64,000 bases of DNA from AP-15 sp963845735 (GTDB lineage: Bacteria > Pseudomonadota > Alphaproteobacteria > ATCC43930 > CGMCC-115725), in contig CAWJTR010000003.1 in NCBI GenBank assembly GCA_963845735.1, forward strand, positions 1-64,000. Direction: 5' to 3'. A program made the translations under genes and the position numbers. The notes beneath the pieces were generated by a model. That model did not search any database. It was not told where the DNA came from and saw nothing but the letters and a program-made list of their open reading frames with translations. Shown here one piece after another: positions 1-9,032 of this stretch; positions within the stretch are counted from its first letter, which is position 1, and every line of letters starts with the position of its first letter.

Positions 1-879
1 AGCATCGTAGAACTGGATGAAGCGGCGCCGCTTGCCGCGGGGCGGCGCCAGCTCGAAGCGTTCGCTCATGCTCGTCTCCAGTGCCATGACATGACGGCGG
101 ATCGCCACATTGGGGGCCAGGCCGAAGATCCAGTCGACCCGGTTCGCTCGACACCAGTCGAACACTTCCGGAGCCGCATAATGACTGTCGGCACGCAGCA
201 AGATCTCGACCTGGGGCCAATGGGCCCGGATGGCGCCAACCAGGCGGCGCACAAGGCGTATCTCCAGCCCGCTCGGTCGCTTGCCCGGCCGCAGCACGGC
301 CGTGACAAAGCGGCCCTCTGCGTCGAACACAACAACCGGCTGAAAGCCGTAATCGTCATGGTGGGCCTTGAATAGGCGGAGCTGCCGAGCGCCATGCGCC
401 CGGTCGAACGTGTCGTCGATATCAAGCACGATGCGCTTCGGCGCCGCCCGGAACGAGCCGCAGTACTGTTCGACCGGCGCCCGGCCGAGGCGCAGCAACG
501 CCCGCATGTCGGGCAGGTTTTCCAGCCGGGAGATCGTCGATTGCGAGCACAAATCTTCGCCCGAGGGCAGACGATCGAGGGCCAGCTTGAACATCGGGTC
601 GCTGCGTAGCGTGTCGGCGTCGTTGCCGTCCGCGTAACCGGCGGCAATCATCAGCATGCGAAAGCCGATGATCTCCGCCAAGCGGTGCACAACCTTCTCC
701 GCCATCCGCGGGTCCTTCAGGCAGGCCGCCAAGCGCTCGGCGACACCCAGCCGGCGTTCGATCTCGCGCAAGGCCAACAAACCGCCTTCCGAAGACAGTC
801 GACCGCCATCAAAACGGGCGACAACGGCCTTGCCTTGGACCGGTGACAGAGCAGGAAGAAACGGCGTAGCCTCAACCAT
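1..879 (-). CDS. IS1380-family transposase, N-terminal 293 codons (partial)
   Basis: DDE transposase of the IS1380 family, needed for transposition of copy A. The start is the ATG at 879, aligned with the start of the intact copy at 5025. The first catalytic Asp region (VLDIDDTFD) and the second (ADSHYAAPEVFDW) are both visible. The third acidic residue lies beyond the window edge. The sequence is nearly identical to the intact 445-residue copy; one visible coding change converts Leu to Pro in GRALVEQYC. No frame break is visible, so this copy may also be complete in the genome. Confidence 0.9.
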   Translation of the reverse strand, partial: MVEATPFLPALSPVQGKAVVARFDGGRLSSEGGLLALREIERRLGVAERLAACLKDPRMAEKVVHRLAEIIGFRMLMIAAGYADGNDADTLRSDPMFKLALDRLPSGEDLCSQSTISRLENLPDMRALLRLGRAPVEQYCGSFRAAPKRIVLDIDDTFDRAHGARQLRLFKAHHDDYGFQPVVVFDAEGRFVTAVLRPGKRPSGLEIRLVRRLVGAIRAHWPQVEILLRADSHYAAPEVFDWCRANRVDWIFGLAPNVAIRRHVMALETSMSERFELAPPRGKRRRFIQFYDA

Positions 880-989
880 GGCGGGTGCAGCTCCGGTTTG
901 ATCCGGGGTTCAGGCTCATCACCAAAACCCTACTCCGAATCTACATCTTGCGCTACATCTGCCAGCCCACACGCATAATCCGGGCTAGG
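1..989 (-). mobile_element. IS1380-family insertion sequence, copy A (cut by window start)
   Basis: The sequence matches copy B at 4914-6547 almost base for base, in the opposite orientation. The outer end is at 989, where the terminal bases CCTAGCCCGG (read on minus) coincide with the left end of copy B at 4914. Visible differences over 989 bp are few: two substitutions and a one-base indel in the leader, plus one Pro/Leu and one silent change in the transposase. The other terminus is outside the window. The insertion interrupts the 3' part of the tail-spike-like gene at 990-2214. Confidence 0.9.
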
Positions 990-2214
990 TGAATTCCTAT
1001 ACGGGTTCCTTCGATATAGTTATTGGTAATATGCAAGTCTGACCAAGCGGATCTCGATGCCGTTGCCGCTCAAGCCATCTGCCTCTTCATGACGGATAAT
1101 ATTACCCGTGATCAGGGTGCGGCGGCCGCGTTTATCAGAATTGACCTTTGGGTCAGTCCAATTTAACACGATGGCATGATGGTTACCGCGCACGGAAATA
1201 ATGACATTGCTGATCACCATGTCTTGATATTGATCGTCTTCCTCGGAAGTCATTCTTCCGGTTTTCAGCTCTAGGCCACCGTTGCCACAATTGGATATTA
1301 TGCCGTTGGAGACAACAAATTCAAGCGCGAAGCCGCAGATCAGATGAAGACCTTCCTGCCATAGTCTCTCATTCGGGTCTGCGCGAGCACAGTCAGTTAT
1401 TACGAAATCGTTTATCACTAACCGTTCGGTAACGCGACGACCATCTCCGAAAGCAGTTTTCACGCCTCCGTACTCGCCGATACCAGTAGCTATAAGTCCA
1501 TTGACAATGATGTGCCGCGGTCCGCGCGCAAGAGCCAACGCGTGATTTCGGCAATGGTCGAAGCGTATACGGTCTATGGAAAACGTTGGAGACCTCCCCG
1601 ATAACGCAACCGTTGCAGCCGCCAATGAAAGTAAGATCTTGCAGTCGCACGTCACCTGCGTCCTCTGGCTCCGGCGGGTCAATGCTAAACAGCTTGTTGG
1701 GCGAGACTGGACTCGCAATATCCGCGTAGCGCAGACCAGAGAAGGTTAGGCCGCGAACGTCGGCACTGCGGGCGGCTATATGCAGGAGGTACTTCGGGTC
1801 TCCAGGTACGTCCCAAAAGAGCTCAGCAGCTTCACCGCTTATGGCACATTCTCGTCTGAGGACAAGCCCAATGGCCCGATAGCGGCCAGCGGGGAAGTGC
1901 AATGCCCCGACTGAGGGGCAGCTCAGGGCTGCGTTGAGAGCCTTGCTGTCGTCATTCGAGCCGTTTCCCATAGCACCAAACTGTCGAACCGAAAACTCCT
2001 CACCGCAGATTTCCCACCAGACACCGTCGGCGCTCTGCAACCGTCCCAAATGCGGTGGCCGCAAAGCGGCTCGACGATACGTTGCAGTCCCTCCATCCCC
2101 TGCTGAATAGAAGCCCTCCGTTGGCAGGGCGACAACATACGAAGCCATTGTGGAACCCTCGGCGTCGGCGCGACATCCAAACGATTTCTGCTGCTGCATT
2201 GGGTGTCCTTGCAT
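990..2214 (-). pseudogene. phage tail-spike / pectate-lyase-like beta-helix protein, frameshifted and cut by IS
   Basis: The N-terminal part has the typical tail-spike entry motif FSVRQFGAMGNGSNDDS, followed by a right-handed beta-helix with many short hydrophobic Asn/Gly strands (for example ISNCGNGGLELK and VISNVIISVRGNHHA). In phages such proteins bind and cut surface polysaccharides. Reading moves from the frame of 2214 to that of 1718 near 1600. It moves again near 1035, where a third frame supplies another helix rung (HITNNYIEGTRIGI) before copy A of the IS begins at 989. The first ATG is at 2214; the ATG at 2148 after GAGGG is the likelier start. It sits behind the island replication genes. 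Either the IS truncated it or the break predates the IS. Product identity is by fold signature only. Confidence 0.65.
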
Positions 2215-2354
2215 TTATACAGGCGATCTCATCCGCTCCGAGAACGCGGTCGTTTCCACAATGGAACCCCGCGGCGGGGCCGGCGGCCAGTATTGTCGCG
2301 AGAATGACAGCGGCGAGCCTAATCGCAACTTATCTGAGTTTCGACGTGTAGAAA

Positions 2355-3029
2355 TCATTGGTGGTCGCCGCCGGCCAATTCCCATGCCAGCGCGCGGCCA
2401 GGCTCGTCGGGCTTGCGGCGCCACGTCTGGCGCGCGCCGGTGCGCGTCTCGATAGTGGCCGCGTTCTCGGCGAGCATGACGAGCTTGTTGCCGTTCAGCA
2501 GCCACAAGAGCCCGGCCTGAGCGATCCGGGCGAAAGGCCGGTCGCGGTCGCAGCCGAACAGGTCGTGCGGACCCCAGCCGAGCGCCACGGCCTTCTCGGC
2601 CCAGTCGTCATCGAGGAACCGGCCGATATCGTCGATGAAGCGGCGCCACCGCCTCGTCGGCACGTCGCCGGGCGGGCGATCGGGATCGAGCTGGGCGAAG
2701 CCCTCGGCCCAGGCGTGCGGTATCTTGCCGTCATGCTCGACGATCGCGGCGCGCTCTTCCTCAGCCTCGCCCCAAGTCGTCGCGACGGCGGGATCAGCCT
2801 TCGGGACGCCCGCTGTCATGCTCGCGGCGGGACGCTCCGTGGGACAGAGTGTCCCGTTGTTGTCCCGCCTCATGTCCCGCGCGAGAACACGGCGCGCCAA
2901 GGCCTTAAGGTCTTCTGTCCCGGCCGGTGTCCCGGCATTGTCCCGATCGGGCGGGCTCTGTCCCATCGTCCCAGCCCCTAGGCCATGGGACAGTAGGGAA
3001 GCCGGATTACCGAAGGGCGCCTCAGCCAT
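2355..3029 (-). CDS. hypothetical island protein
   Basis: An intact 224-residue protein of unknown function. It starts at an ATG at 3029 that overlaps the stop of the helicase gene by eight bases, so it is the last gene of the alpA-primase-helicase unit. The N-terminal third is low in complexity. The C-terminal half is better ordered, with GWGPHDLFGCDRDRPFARI and LLWLLNGNKLVMLAENAATI. I recall similar proteins next to helicase/primase genes in alphaproteobacterial islands, but cannot give a function. No signal peptide, membrane segment or known catalytic motif is visible. Confidence 0.75.
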   Translation of the reverse strand: MAEAPFGNPASLLSHGLGAGTMGQSPPDRDNAGTPAGTEDLKALARRVLARDMRRDNNGTLCPTERPAASMTAGVPKADPAVATTWGEAEEERAAIVEHDGKIPHAWAEGFAQLDPDRPPGDVPTRRWRRFIDDIGRFLDDDWAEKAVALGWGPHDLFGCDRDRPFARIAQAGLLWLLNGNKLVMLAENAATIETRTGARQTWRRKPDEPGRALAWELAGGDHQ

Positions 3030-3990
3030 CGAGCAAGCCTTTATCCCGCGCTTGATCGCGGAGTTGGCCCACTTTGGACTTCGACATGCCCAGCTCGTCA
3101 GCCGCCTCGCGAACCGTCATTCCGCCCCGGATCGCGTCAGCAACTCGTTTCAACTCGGCGTCCGTGATCTCCGTCCGGGTCCACAAAGCGGTGCCGTCTC
3201 GTATCTCGTACCTCGCCTCAAACGACTGTGCACAGTCGCCGAAAAACCCGCGTGCCTTTTCCAACACGATCTCAAACCGTGCCCCCTGATCCGAGCGATA
3301 ATCCTCCGGCCGCCGCAACCCTATGACGGTGTCCAGCACGTCTTCGCGGCGCGAGGTGCCGCGTTGCGGGCCGCCCTTCCCGTCGTGGTGTACGAAAATG
3401 ATGCTGCGGCCCGCGCGGCGATGCGCTAGCGCCCAACTCTGTACAGTCAACCAGCTGTCGCCCTAGTTTTCCTTGCCGCTTCGGATCAGGGTGGAACAAT
3501 TGTCGACAACGACCAGCTCGGCGCCAGCCCGCGCGATCGCCGCGTCGATTTCGGATTGACCTTCATCGCCGCCGAGATCAGGTAGGCCGCCTTTGGTCAA
3601 ATCGGCGCTCAAAAGCGTGAAGTAGCCCGGATCGGACGGTTGTTTGTCCGCCCCCTCGATTATCGCCGCAAGCCTCGCCTGCATCGCATCCGCGGGCATC
3701 TCGCCGTCGATATACAGCACGGGGTGCGGCCGCGACGCCGACCAGCCCAGCATCCCACCGCCGGTCGCAGCGCAATAGCCGATCCCCAGCGCCAGGTGCG
3801 TCTTGCCGACCCCGCGATAGGCATGGAGCAGCATCAATCCCTTCTGCGGCAAGATCGGATCAAGGATCAGCGCGCGAGGCGGCAACTCGAGCATTGACAA
3901 TTCCGCCGCGGATAGCGGCCGAAGGCGCGGCAAGACATCCTCGGCCATGTCCACGATCCGCCGGACAGCCTCGGGGTCACGCGGCGGCAT
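3022..3990 (-). pseudogene. RepA-like AAA family ATPase/helicase with in-frame amber stop
   Basis: A hexameric-helicase-type ATPase of the plasmid RepA kind, probably acting with the upstream primase in island replication. Visible features are a Walker A loop (AYRGVGKTHLA), a Walker B strand (ELVVVDN), an HHDGKGGPQRG sensor-like stretch and a C-terminal helix-turn-helix (TVREAADELGMSKSKVGQL). The ATG at 3990 overlaps the primase stop by 14 bases (ATGCCGCCGCGTGA). The frame is continuous but carries a TAG at 3463-3465, inside RSGKEN-stop-GDSW. From memory, relatives have Glu here, so one G-to-T change explains it. Without readthrough the protein loses about 150 residues, including the C-terminal DNA-binding part. 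A sequencing error is possible. Confidence 0.75.
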
Positions 3991-4613
3991 CGCCGGAATT
4001 GCCAATGGCGGCATAGGCTCGGCCGTGCAACACGTCGGCGAAGTCGGTTCCAGTCTCGGGCGGCAGCGCGAGCCGCACCCGCCAGGCCTCTCGCAGCCAC
4101 CGGGCCGCCGCAGCGCGGGCCGCGCGCTCGCCGGCGCCTTGCGGTCATGGTCGGCCAGGATGATGACGGCGCGCACGATGCGCGCCAGCATCGCCGGCAA
4201 GGCGCGCCCGCTGGGATGCCGACAGGCGGATGCCCAGCGCAGGCAAGGCGGCGGGGGTATCTCGATGCCCCGCGACCGCAGATAGCGCTCCACCGGGCTT
4301 CCGCGAGCGTCCTGCCCGGCTTCCCACAACCCCCGCGCCATCGCGATCCGGCGGGCGTCGTCGTCCAGCGGCGGCGGGCTCGATTGAGGTTCAGACCGCC
4401 GCTCGCTTCGGTCCTCGACCAGCCCGCGGCGGCGCAGCACGAAGATGATTTCGTCTCGGCTGCATTCAGCGTGACAGTGGACGGCGAGCCCCGCTCGTGG
4501 TCGCGTAGCGCCAGCGTCGGGCCGCGCGAGCCGTGCACCGGACAACGGCAGCGCCACCAGGCGCCCGAGCGGTGCCCGCCGCCGAGCGCGGCGGCGATCT
4601 CGGCCGCGGTCAT
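3977..4613 (-). CDS. Toprim-domain primase-like protein (two frame breaks)
   Basis: Primase-like protein with an N-terminal zinc-ribbon region (WWRCRCPVHG, then CHAEC) and a C-terminal Toprim core around VIILADHDRKA. It would make primers for island replication. The start ATG at 4613 overlaps the alpA stop (ATGA). The frame must shift near 4490, where a G appears to be missing from a GGGG run, and again near 4135. After that it reads GERAARAAAARWLREAW and ends at 3977 in NSGDAAA. The ending overlaps the helicase start, which supports the reconstruction. Both breaks look like single-base losses, so they may be sequence errors. Confidence 0.7.
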
Positions 4614-4825
4614 CGGACGGCCGCCGGCGGCAGTTTGGCGACGAACCGCTCGATCGACTCCATCGTGATGACTGTCTTGCCGCCGATCTTGCGGGCGTCG
4701 AGCTGCCCAGCGGCAATCAGGCGGTACAGGGTCGCGTGACTGACGCCGAGGATCGCCTCTGCCTCACGCGGCGAATAGAGCGCGCGGGGCGGGGCGGCAG
4801 GCAACGCGGTCGATGATAGTGGCAT
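4610..4825 (-). CDS. AlpA-like helix-turn-helix regulator
   Basis: A 71-residue protein with one MerR/excisionase-type helix-turn-helix: YSPREAEAILGVSHATLYRL, then the wing RKIGGKTVITMESIERFV. AlpA-type proteins control integrase or excision genes of P4-like elements. It is the first gene of the unit alpA-primase-helicase-hypothetical and is coupled to the primase by a 4-base overlap. Copy B of the IS ends 89 bases upstream of its start, so its native promoter region has been cut off or replaced. Its likely target is the repeat array before the integrase (8594-8634), which is inference. Confidence 0.85.
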   Translation of the reverse strand: MPLSSTALPAAPPRALYSPREAEAILGVSHATLYRLIAAGQLDARKIGGKTVITMESIERFVAKLPPAAVR

Positions 4826-5024
4826 GGCGTTCCGTCTCGATCAGAGGCGGACAGCGATCTACTACCTGGTATCATGTGAGGTAACATTCGCACTTGCGCC
4901 ACCTATCAAGTGGCCTAGCCCGGATTATGCGTGTGGGCTGGCAGATGTAGCGCAAGATGTTGATTCGGTGTAGGGTTTTGGTGATGAGCCTGAACCCCCG
5001 GATCAAACCGGAGCTGCACCCGCC

Positions 5025-6362
5025 ATGGTTGAGGCTACGCCGTTTCTTCCTGCTCTGTCACCGGTCCAAGGCAAGGCCGTTGTCGCCCGTTTTGATGGCG
5101 GTCGACTGTCTTCGGAAGGCGGTTTGTTGGCCTTGCGCGAGATCGAACGCCGGCTGGGTGTCGCCGAGCGCTTGGCGGCCTGCCTGAAGGACCCGCGGAT
5201 GGCGGAGAAGGTTGTGCACCGCTTGGCGGAGATCATCGGCTTTCGCATGCTGATGATTGCCGCCGGTTACGCGGACGGCAACGACGCCGACACGCTACGC
5301 AGCGACCCGATGTTCAAGCTGGCCCTCGATCGTCTGCCCTCGGGCGAAGATTTGTGCTCGCAATCGACGATCTCCCGGCTGGAAAACCTGCCCGACATGC
5401 GGGCGTTGCTGCGCCTCGGCCGGGCGCTGGTCGAACAGTACTGCGGCTCGTTCCGGGCGGCGCCGAAGCGCATCGTGCTTGATATCGACGACACGTTCGA
5501 CCGGGCGCATGGCGCTCGGCAGCTCCGCCTATTCAAGGCCCACCATGACGATTACGGCTTTCAGCCGGTTGTTGTGTTCGACGCAGAGGGCCGCTTTGTC
5601 ACGGCCGTGCTGCGGCCGGGCAAGCGACCGAGCGGGCTGGAGATACGCCTTGTGCGCCGCCTGGTTGGCGCCATCCGGGCCCATTGGCCCCAGGTCGAGA
5701 TCTTGCTGCGTGCCGACAGTCATTATGCGGCTCCGGAAGTGTTCGACTGGTGTCGAGCGAACCGGGTCGACTGGATCTTCGGCCTGGCCCCCAATGTGGC
5801 GATCCGCCGTCATGTCATGGCACTGGAGACGAGCATGAGCGAACGCTTCGAGCTGGCGCCGCCCCGCGGCAAGCGGCGCCGCTTCATCCAGTTCTACGAT
5901 GCCGCCGCGAGCTCGAGCCGGGTCGAGCGCATCATCGCCCGCGTCGAAGCCGGGCCCGAAGGCACTGACACCCGCTTTATCGTCGCCAACCTCGAAGGTG
6001 GGCGCGCCAAGCACCTCTACCAGCGGCTCCACTGCGCCCGTGGCCAAGCCGAGAACCACATCAAGGCGTGGAAAAACCACCTCGCTGCCGACCGCACTTC
6101 CTGCCATGCGGCCGAGGCCAACCAGTTTCGCTTGTTCCTGCACGCCGGCGCCTGCTGGCTGTTGTGGTCGATGCGCCGCGTCATGCCGCGACGGCCGCCT
6201 TGGCGGGTCGTGCAATTCGACACCTTGCGATTGCGTCTGATCAAAATCGCCGCCCGCGTCGTCGAGCTGAAAACCCAGCTCAAAATCCACCTGCCCTCCA
6301 GCACCCCCGACCAGGCGATCTTTGCCGTGCTCTTTGATCGCTTGCCGCGCCTGATGACTTGA
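5025..6362 (+). CDS. IS1380-family transposase
   Basis: Intact 445-residue DDE transposase, the expected length for the family. Catalytic acids lie in VLDIDDTFDRAHG, in LLRADSHYAAPEVFDW and in the C-terminal helix ARGQAENHIKAWK, where Glu is the third acid. The N-terminal LSSEGGLLALREIERRLG region is typical of the family. The ATG at 5025 lies 111 bases inside the IS end. The gene catalyses cut-and-paste movement of the element and is intact, so this copy may be active. A long reverse-strand frame across it (5529-6476) is a shadow. Confidence 0.95.
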   Translation: MVEATPFLPALSPVQGKAVVARFDGGRLSSEGGLLALREIERRLGVAERLAACLKDPRMAEKVVHRLAEIIGFRMLMIAAGYADGNDADTLRSDPMFKLALDRLPSGEDLCSQSTISRLENLPDMRALLRLGRALVEQYCGSFRAAPKRIVLDIDDTFDRAHGARQLRLFKAHHDDYGFQPVVVFDAEGRFVTAVLRPGKRPSGLEIRLVRRLVGAIRAHWPQVEILLRADSHYAAPEVFDWCRANRVDWIFGLAPNVAIRRHVMALETSMSERFELAPPRGKRRRFIQFYDAAASSSRVERIIARVEAGPEGTDTRFIVANLEGGRAKHLYQRLHCARGQAENHIKAWKNHLAADRTSCHAAEANQFRLFLHAGACWLLWSMRRVMPRRPPWRVVQFDTLRLRLIKIAARVVELKTQLKIHLPSSTPDQAIFAVLFDRLPRLMT

Positions 6363-6428
6363 AAGCCGGGGCAGCGCCCCTTCCACGCGCCTTCCCGTCA
6401 ACCGCCAACGCCTACCCGATCCCAGCCA

Positions 6429-6452
6429 CCTTTCCCGCCGCGGCGGGAAAGG
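6429..6452. terminator. 24-base perfect palindrome after the transposase
   Basis: CCTTTCCCGCC pairs exactly with GGCGGGAAAGG around a GC centre. It lies 67 bases after the transposase stop and inside the IS. It could end transposase transcription or block read-in from outside, although no T-run follows on either strand. The palindrome is read directly; the function is a guess. Confidence 0.4.
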
Positions 6453-6602
6453 ATCGCCTTTGCCACTTCCTCGCAATCACAACCAACACGAGCAAATTGT
6501 GACCCACATTCCGGCACTGTGGTTTCTCGTGCAGCGATCGGGCTAGGTGCCCAGGTGCCCAAGTGCCGCTCAACTTTAGGTGCTTTAGGTGGTTTCAGCC
6601 CC

Positions 6603-7208
6603 TTACTTGGCCGCCCGGCCGAACGTCCGCAGACTGCACCAGCCCGCGGGCTTGTCCAGGTGCCGCTCCACCATGCGGCACCGCTGTTTGTTGGACGAAG
6701 CAGCTTGCCAGTCGGGCGAAGCGGACAGGGCCACAACCGCCTGAGCGATTTCCGGCCGCTTTGCGTCGCTTCGGGGCGTCCTTTGTGCCGCGCGGTCCAC
6801 CGGTGCCGTAGTGTGCGATGGCACAGTGTCCGCGATTGCCGGCCCAGCAACGGCCGCGGCGGGTGGCTGAATCCAGCGCCCATAATGCGGTGGCGTCGCG
6901 TGGGAATCTCACATCGTCCCAGCGCTGCCTATACAAGCCCATGGCCACATGCAGCGGATCGCTGCTGCTGCTGGCGGTCAGGCACCACCCAGCCTCGATC
7001 CAGCCCGTGCCACCCCGCACCGCAGCCCAGGCCCATTTGAAATCACAACATGCGAGCCGGTCTGATCGTTCCCGTAGGCGGTTATTGCGCCGTCCGCCGC
7101 GGCGGCGAGCAACTCGTCCCATGCCGCGCCCATGTCCCCGCCGGTCGCCACGTCGGCGATATGGCGCAGCAGATCGCGCACCTCGATGAACGGGGATCGA
7201 TAGCGCAT
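6603..7208 (-). CDS. hypothetical island protein (frame breaks)
   Basis: A gene of about 200 codons with unknown function, lying just downstream of the integrase on the same strand. The N-terminus (MRYRSPFIEVRDLLRHIAD) is read from 7208. Near 7040 the frame changes to one giving AWAAVRGGTGWIEAGWCL and DPLHVAMGLYRQRWDDVRF. Near 6870 it changes again, to one ending in RCRMVERHLDKPAGWCSLR. The Trp-rich middle and basic end suggest a cytoplasmic nucleic-acid-related protein, but no named domain is recognised. Copy B of the IS begins 56 bases after its stop. The joining of frames is inferred from composition and continuity. Confidence 0.5.
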
Positions 7209-7312
7209 TAAAACGCGCCTCCGATGGCGCTTCCGAAAGAGGGCCGCGGCGGAAGCCCGGTTCGGATGCCGGGCTTGTCGCGTTGCAATCGCTATCCGCC
7301 GCTAGACTGATC

Positions 7313-8563
7313 TTATCCGCCGGCGCGCAACGGCGCCACCTCGCCGGCCGGCGCTGCCTCGCAGAAGCCCGCCCAATCCGCCATCAGCCGGCGGCGCTTG
7401 TCGAACAGGTCGCCGCGCCGGTATGCCCGCTCGACCTTGTTCTCGACGGTATGGGCGAGCGCCATCTCGACCACTTCACGCGGATAAGCGGTGCGCTCGG
7501 CCGCCCAATCGGAAAAAGTCGAGCGGAACCCGTGCGCCGTCAGATCGTCGCGCTTCATGCGGCGCAACAGCATCAGCAGCACCATGTTCGACATCGGCAA
7601 TGCCCGCCGCGGGCCGGGAAACACCGGTGCAGTCGGGTCCGGCTTGCCGTCACGCATCAGCGCCAACGGGCGCACCTTTTCGAGCACCGTGAGCGCCGCA
7701 TCGGATAACGGTACGCGATGCTCGCGGCCCGCCTTCATGCGCTCGGCCGGCACGGTCCAAACCTTCGCAGCTAGGTCGATTTCGCCCCATTTCGCGCCGA
7801 GCGCCTCGCCGGTGCGCGCCACCGTCAGGATCGTATATTCCAGCGCCCGCGCAGACATGCCCTCGCGGCCCCGCAGAGCGGCAAGGAAGCCGGGCATACC
7901 GTCGAGGGGGAGTGCGGCATGATGCGCGACCTTCCGAACCTTGGCGCGGGCCGGGAGGATATGCGCGAGGTTCCCTTTCCATTGGGCCGGGTTCGGCCCT
8001 TGACGGAAGCCCCGTACCGTCGCAGCGTCGAGCACCGCCTCGATGCGGCCCCGCACCCGGCTCGCCGTTTCCGGCTTCTCGGTCCAGATCGGATCGAGCA
8101 CCTGCACGACAAACCCGGGATCAATCGCCGAAACCGGCAATTCCCCCAATGTGGGGTAAGCGTAGGTTTGGAGCGTGTTGACCCATTGCTGGCGGTGCTT
8201 CGCGTTGCGCCATCCGGCTTCGTTGCGGCCGATGAATTCCTCGGCGACCTCGCGAAACGTCCGCCCCTTCGCCACGGAAAGCCGCTGCGCTTGCCGCTGG
8301 GCTGCCTTGGCGTCGAGCGGGTCTATTCCCTCATGGCGCTGCTTCCGGTGCGCCGACGCGTTCCCGCGCGCTTCCGCGAGCGAAATATCGGGGAAGGGTC
8401 CAAGCCCCATGTCGCGCCGCTTGCCGTCGAGCTGGAACCGGAACACCCATGATTTCGAGCCGGTGGGCGAGACGCGAAGGTAAAGCCCGCCGCCGTCATG
8501 CAGCACCGCCGGCCCCTTCGCCTTTGCCACTTCCACCGCCGAGAGTTTGCCAGTCCGCGCCAT
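7313..8563 (-). CDS. tyrosine-type site-specific integrase
   Basis: Intact 416-residue integrase that inserts and excises the island at the tRNA-Ser 3' end. The N-terminus is the arm-binding DUF4102-type domain (HDGGGLYLRVSPTGSKSWVF), followed by a SAM-like core-binding domain. The catalytic domain shows the first Arg in ARTGEALGAKWGEI, the H-x-x-R box in LTAHGFRSTFSDWA and the final His/Tyr region near MALAHTVENKVERAYRR. The start is the ATG at 8563 (MARTGKLS); the frame stays open upstream across the tRNA, but that stretch is not coding. It lies 183 bases from the tRNA. A palindrome and direct repeats at 8594-8634 sit directly upstream and may bind a regulator. Confidence 0.93.
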   Translation of the reverse strand: MARTGKLSAVEVAKAKGPAVLHDGGGLYLRVSPTGSKSWVFRFQLDGKRRDMGLGPFPDISLAEARGNASAHRKQRHEGIDPLDAKAAQRQAQRLSVAKGRTFREVAEEFIGRNEAGWRNAKHRQQWVNTLQTYAYPTLGELPVSAIDPGFVVQVLDPIWTEKPETASRVRGRIEAVLDAATVRGFRQGPNPAQWKGNLAHILPARAKVRKVAHHAALPLDGMPGFLAALRGREGMSARALEYTILTVARTGEALGAKWGEIDLAAKVWTVPAERMKAGREHRVPLSDAALTVLEKVRPLALMRDGKPDPTAPVFPGPRRALPMSNMVLLMLLRRMKRDDLTAHGFRSTFSDWAAERTAYPREVVEMALAHTVENKVERAYRRGDLFDKRRRLMADWAGFCEAAPAGEVAPLRAGG

Positions 8564-8593
8564 CGCCGATCCCCGTTTCCGGTTCGGGGCGGG

Positions 8594-8634
8594 TGGGGGA
8601 AGCGTTCCCCCATTCCCCACTTCGTTCCCCCATT
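8594..8634. promoter_or_regulatory. palindrome plus direct repeats upstream of integrase
   Basis: TGGGGGAA (8594-8601) and TTCCCCCA (8605-8612) form an 8-base palindrome around GCG. The 12-mer CGTTCCCCCATT occurs at 8603-8614 and again at 8623-8634, a 20-base period (about two helical turns). The array lies 31-71 bases upstream of the integrase ATG and between it and the attachment tRNA. Such arrays bind AlpA/Xis-type proteins or integrase arm domains. The repeats are directly visible; the role is inferred. Confidence 0.5.
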
Positions 8635-8743
8635 CATGGTGAGATAGTACGATATGGCGGGATACAAGGGAAGACGCCAACGCTGCAGAACAGCTAGCTT
8701 TGGCGAGACTATCGAGACGGGATGAAACAGTCAGAAATGGAGA

Positions 8744-8837
<94 letters not shown>

Positions 8838-9032
8838 CGCGCTGATCGCCGGCGCACTAAAGCGCCGATATGCGATCCGGGAAGCTGGGAACACTATCCC
8901 AGGGTCGACACTTCGGCAACCGCATCAAAAGGCAAAGCGGCCGCGGGCGTGCGACCCAATCCCAGTCTAGTCTCGCCCCGATGTACCGCGATGCGCTAGC
9001 CTGCTGCGTCTTGTTACTCCCGGGAGGGGCAG

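Larger units (their letters stand above)
4914..6547 (+). mobile_element. IS1380-family insertion sequence, copy B (complete)
   Basis: A complete element of about 1,634 bp. The left end, CCTAGCCCGG at 4914, is fixed by identity with the end of copy A. The right end at 6547 is set by a 9-base inverted repeat (CGGGCTAGG) at the usual distance downstream of the transposase stop. It encodes one transposase (5025-6362). The 4-base flanks (GTGG before, TGCC after) do not match, so either no target duplication survives or the right end is slightly misplaced. It separates the hypothetical gene at 6603-7208 from alpA. Confidence 0.85.

Noticed and set aside
5529..6476. Long reverse-strand frame across the transposase
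   Set aside because: Antisense shadow; Arg/Gly/Ala-rich composition with no domain, and mirrored in copy A.
4910..6551. Target-site duplication around IS copy B
   Set aside because: Left flank GTGG and right flank TGCC do not match, and the inversion-based exchange with copy A's inner flank (TGAA) does not fit either.
7253..7276. Terminator after the integrase (AAGCCCGG..CCGGGCTT)
   Set aside because: The 8-bp stem is perfect but no T-run follows on either strand; not called.
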